9,075 nt of DNA from Caldilineaceae bacterium. GTDB taxonomy: Bacteria; Chloroflexota; Anaerolineae; Caldilineales; Caldilineaceae. Made by a program: the position numbers and the translations under genes. Below are positions 6,808 to 9,075 of the stretch, one piece after another. The notes under the pieces are model-generated. The model searched no databases, was not told the origin of the DNA, and was given only the letters and a program-made list of their open reading frames with translations. How positions within the stretch are numbered: the first letter of the stretch is position 1; every line of letters starts with the position of its first letter. The stretch lies in assembly GCA_028819675.1 (NCBI GenBank), contig JAPPKT010000309.1:1-9075 (forward strand), written 5' to 3'.

Positions 6808-7815
6808 CTAGGGCAGACGGTAGATCAGCTCTGGTTGGGCGGTCTGCATTTTGGTGGGCGGCAGGCCGGCGAGCATTGTTTCGAGGTCGTCGACGACCAT
6901 GCGCCCGATTGTGTGCATGTCCTGCCAGACGGAGCCGGCGCGATGGGCGGAGAGTATGGTGTTGGGGGCGGTGCGAATGGGATGATCGGCGGCCAGCGGT
7001 TCCTGCGGGAAGACGTCGATGGCGGCGCGGAAACGGCCCTGATGCAGCAGGTCGGTGAGGGCGTCGAAGTCGACGAGGTGGGAGCGGCTGATGAGGAGCA
7101 GGACGGCGTCGGAGCTGATCAGCGAGAGCAGCTCGCGGTCGAGCATGGCTTTGTTCTCATTGGAGGGGATGGCGAGGACAAAGATGATGCGTGCTTGTGA
7201 AAGCAGCTCCTGGAGGCTGACCGGGGTGCAGCCGCGTTCGCTGATGAAGCTTGGGGGCAGCCAGGGATCATAGACCTGAATCGGGCAGCGGAAGGGGGCC
7301 AGCAGCGGACGGAGCGATTGGGCCAGACCGCCGAAGCCTATAAAGCCGACGGGCTGGTCGTAGAGGGTGAAGGCGGTGCTGTTGCTGGGGTAGAGATAGA
7401 GTTCTTCGCCGGCGACGAAGTCGTTGTGTGCGCTGACGATGCCGCGGGCGGCGGCGATGGCCATGCCGAGCGCCATTTCAGCGACCATGGGGCCGTAGGC
7501 GGGTGCGCAGCTGAGGACGCGGATGCCGCGGGCGAAGCAGGTCTCGTAGTCAAGGTGGGCGGGGCTAGGATGGCGGCCGCCGGTTTCCATGATTGCGTGC
7601 AGGTTGGACATGTCGTCCAGTGGTCTGGACCGCCAGGAGGAGGTGATAAAGGCGTAGGCGTCGCCGCAGGCGCGGGCGAACTCGGAGTCGGGAATGTCTT
7701 CGTCCTTGCCCCAGATTACGTCGACCAAATCGTGGAGTCGTTCGGCGTCCTGGTTGGACATGATCATATCAAGGGGGCGGGGGAATGGATTCAGAATCAC
7801 TTTTTGTTTGGGCAT
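6808..7815 (-). CDS. D-isomer-specific 2-hydroxyacid dehydrogenase family protein
   Basis: 335-residue NAD(P)-dependent oxidoreductase that would interconvert a 2-hydroxyacid and 2-ketoacid, or a related substrate. Start ATG 7815 has AAGGA 9 nt upstream. The substrate-binding half is divergent. The Rossmann part is recognisable: V-G-F-I-G160-F-G162-G-L-A165, where Ala replaces the third Gly of GxGxxG, then V-Y-D183-P, the acidic residue that usually prefers NAD over NADP. The catalytic set is complete: R244 (I-S-R-S), E272 (D-V-F-P-Q-E-P-L) and H291 (S-A-H-R-A-G). It is the first gene of the minus-strand run, divergent from the PhyH gene and followed after 98 nt by the UxuA-like gene, consistent with sugar-acid metabolism. 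Confidence 0.88.
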   Translation of the reverse strand: MPKQKVILNPFPRPLDMIMSNQDAERLHDLVDVIWGKDEDIPDSEFARACGDAYAFITSSWRSRPLDDMSNLHAIMETGGRHPSPAHLDYETCFARGIRVLSCAPAYGPMVAEMALGMAIAAARGIVSAHNDFVAGEELYLYPSNSTAFTLYDQPVGFIGFGGLAQSLRPLLAPFRCPIQVYDPWLPPSFISERGCTPVSLQELLSQARIIFVLAIPSNENKAMLDRELLSLISSDAVLLLISRSHLVDFDALTDLLHQGRFRAAIDVFPQEPLAADHPIRTAPNTILSAHRAGSVWQDMHTIGRMVVDDLETMLAGLPPTKMQTAQPELIYRLP

Positions 7816-7991
7816 TGAGCGAAATCCTTCGAGGTAGCGTTGTGGTGAGCGGCCAGTGTCGTTTGCCGTGCCCGGCGCAGGCCTTTGCGCGAGTGATGGG
7901 AACTGCCGTAGACTAGCTAGGGCCCAGGGTCCACGTCAGACAGGCCGTGGGCATAGGTCCGGAACACCGCAAACTAAAGGTCGTGATAAAC
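7816..7991. promoter_or_regulatory. Divergent intergenic region, probable promoters for both directions
   Basis: 176 nt separate the divergent starts of the dehydrogenase (minus) and PhyH (plus) genes, so it should hold both promoters. No strong -35/-10 pair is visible. The best plus-strand candidate is TTGCGC, 18 nt, TAGACT near 7885-7914, which is weak. Palindromic CTAGCTAG and GGGCCC lie next to each other around 7913-7926, and a GCGCA/TGCGC inverted repeat lies near 7876-7890; either might be a regulator site. Confidence 0.35.
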
Positions 7992-8852
7992 ATGTCTGCG
8001 CAACGAAAGCATGAAGAGATGCCCAGCCACACGGTTACCTATGAAATTATGACCAATGTGGCCAGCGAAGACAAGGAGCGCAGTTTCAAGGTACTGGCGA
8101 CGCCGCAGGAGATCGAGCAGCTGGCAGAGCAAGGGTACCTGATCCGAGAGGCTCTCTTTCAGGGGGCGCAGTTGGCGCGGCTGCGCGGGGCACTGGACGA
8201 GGTCGAGGAGGCCGAGTTGGGGGAGGGCGTTACGACCATCATCCGGTCAGGACAGTTCGGGGGCTGGTTTCCGCGCTATCTGATGGACAAGCACCCGGCC
8301 TTTCTGGAACTGCTCGACTTCGAGCCGATACTGTCGGTGGCGCGGGCGGTGTTGGGGCCGTTCGTGCGCATCCGCAATGCGGGTGGGCGGGTCAGCTACC
8401 CGGGTGAGCCGAACCAGGAGACGCACTGGCACCTGCACCGGCGGACAATACCCAAGCCATTGCCGGCTTTTTTCTCCTTTCCCCACACTTTAGACTGCCT
8501 GATCTATCTGGATGAACTCAACGACGCCAATGGAACTTTGGCGATTGTACCGGGATCGCATTTGCGGATCCATGACCCGCTGCCGGCTGACTGCTACGAC
8601 GACTTGCCGGGCCAGAAGTTGGTACGCGGGCCGGCAGGGACGTGCATCATCATGCACAGCAATCTGTGGCACCGGGCCTTGCCCACGCGGCCTGACGGGG
8701 AAAAACGGCGATTGCTTATCCTCACCTACGGGCCGACGTGGATGCGTTATTCTCCCTTTGGCGTGAAACCGGAGGACAGTCTGGTGGATGCGCTATTGGA
8801 CGAGGCCAGCCCGGAGACGAAAGAGCTGTTGGGAATCGGCGGCTATCAGTAG
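7992..8852 (+). CDS. Phytanoyl-CoA dioxygenase (PhyH) family protein
   Basis: Non-haem Fe(II)/2-oxoglutarate oxygenase-like protein of 286 residues. ATG 7992 is chosen (AAAGG about 11 nt upstream); a GTG at 7947 would add 15 residues without a better ribosome site. An N-terminal T-P-Q-E-I-E-Q-L-A-E-Q-G-Y-L-I-R-E motif, normal for PhyH proteins, begins at about residue 37. The core shows W146-H147-L-H149 where the family has W-H-x-D/E, then Y-L-D-E-L-N-D-A-N-G-T-L and V-P-G-S-H190, then N224-L-W-H227-R-A, and R239-R240 that would hold 2-oxoglutarate. The proximal and distal His are present, but the carboxylate iron ligand appears to be His. The only plus-strand gene in the window, it is transcribed away from the catabolic run and may oxygenate a related substrate. 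Family certain, activity and substrate not. Confidence 0.9.
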   Translation: MSAQRKHEEMPSHTVTYEIMTNVASEDKERSFKVLATPQEIEQLAEQGYLIREALFQGAQLARLRGALDEVEEAELGEGVTTIIRSGQFGGWFPRYLMDKHPAFLELLDFEPILSVARAVLGPFVRIRNAGGRVSYPGEPNQETHWHLHRRTIPKPLPAFFSFPHTLDCLIYLDELNDANGTLAIVPGSHLRIHDPLPADCYDDLPGQKLVRGPAGTCIIMHSNLWHRALPTRPDGEKRRLLILTYGPTWMRYSPFGVKPEDSLVDALLDEASPETKELLGIGGYQ

Positions 8853-8858
8853 GCGGGC

Positions 8859-9075
8859 TCAGCCGCGGCCCACATAGGGCATCTGATTGGCCATGACGGT
8901 CAGGGTGAGCACGTTGGTATCCAGGGGCAGGCTGTCCATATAGAGGATGGTTTGGGCAACCCCGTCGGAGTCGAAGTTCGGCTCGACCATGACACTGCCG
9001 TTGGCCTGTGGGATGCCGCTACGCATGCGTGCGGTCATTTCGGTGGCGGCGTTGCCGATGTCGATCTGGCCGCAG
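8859..9075 (-). CDS. SDR family oxidoreductase, C-terminal fragment (gene extends past window)
   Basis: The last 71 residues of a short-chain dehydrogenase/reductase, read from the window edge to a TGA at 8861-8859. It begins C-G-Q-I-D-I-G-N-A-A-T and runs through E-P-N-F-D, L-P-L-D-T-N-V-L-T-L-T-V-M-A and M-P-Y-V-G-R-G at the end, the characteristic tail of one group of SDR proteins (NAD(P)-dependent alcohol/ketone reduction). The Rossmann motif and catalytic Tyr/Lys lie outside the window. Its stop is 6 nt from the stop of the convergent PhyH gene, so transcripts from the two genes probably overlap. Confidence 0.88.
   Translation of the reverse strand, partial: CGQIDIGNAATEMTARMRSGIPQANGSVMVEPNFDSDGVAQTILYMDSLPLDTNVLTLTVMANQMPYVGRG

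Noticed and set aside
7318..7818. Plus-strand open frame opposite the dehydrogenase
   Set aside because: Gly/Ala/Val-rich antisense shadow; the minus strand encodes the Rossmann and catalytic motifs.
1..9075. tRNA, rRNA or a complete transposon
   Set aside because: No cloverleaf, rRNA-like stretch, transposase or paired terminal repeats were seen on reading both strands.

Overview
The window is a GC-rich piece of a bacterial chromosome, and nearly every gene lies on the minus strand. The architecture suggests a Chloroflexota-like or similar environmental bacterium (Caldilinea/Anaerolinea type; Poribacteria or Planctomycetes are alternatives). The clues are a twin-arginine plus lipobox sugar-binding protein with an Ala/Pro-rich linker, a Uma2 nuclease, a PhyH oxygenase, and a short CAGGAT-type intergenic repeat. 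This placement is inference from gene content, not from a marker gene.

Layout, read in the direction of minus-strand transcription (right to left). A catabolic-looking run comes first: a D-2-hydroxyacid dehydrogenase homologue (7815-6808), a mannonate-dehydratase (UxuA)-like TIM-barrel protein (6709-5696), a P-loop kinase-like protein with an abnormal Walker A motif (5636-4956), and an amidohydrolase (4951-3542) only 4 nt after the kinase-like stop. Next is a Uma2/DUF820 nuclease (3357-2758) with less GC-rich codon choice, followed by an intergenic block carrying a degenerate CAGGAT repeat. After that come a CUT1-type sugar ABC binding lipoprotein (2406-1090) and its permease (772 to beyond base 1), separated by 317 nt with a perfect 12-bp hairpin. 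On the right, a single plus-strand gene (7992-8852) encodes a phytanoyl-CoA dioxygenase-family protein. It is divergent from the dehydrogenase gene and convergent, with a 6-nt gap, with the 3' end of an SDR oxidoreductase (9075-8859).

Inferred joint role: import of a carbohydrate or sugar-acid-like compound by the ABC transporter, followed by oxidation/reduction (dehydrogenase, SDR), dehydration or isomerisation (UxuA-like), hydrolysis of a C-N or related bond (amidohydrolase) and perhaps oxygenation (PhyH). The substrate cannot be read from the sequence. Three proteins depart from family consensus at key positions: Walker A Lys to Thr, PhyH HxD to HxH, and UxuA Asp-His to Gly-His. This makes the cluster a reasonable candidate for an uncharacterised pathway, but I see no clear defence system, CRISPR array, RNA gene or complete mobile element.
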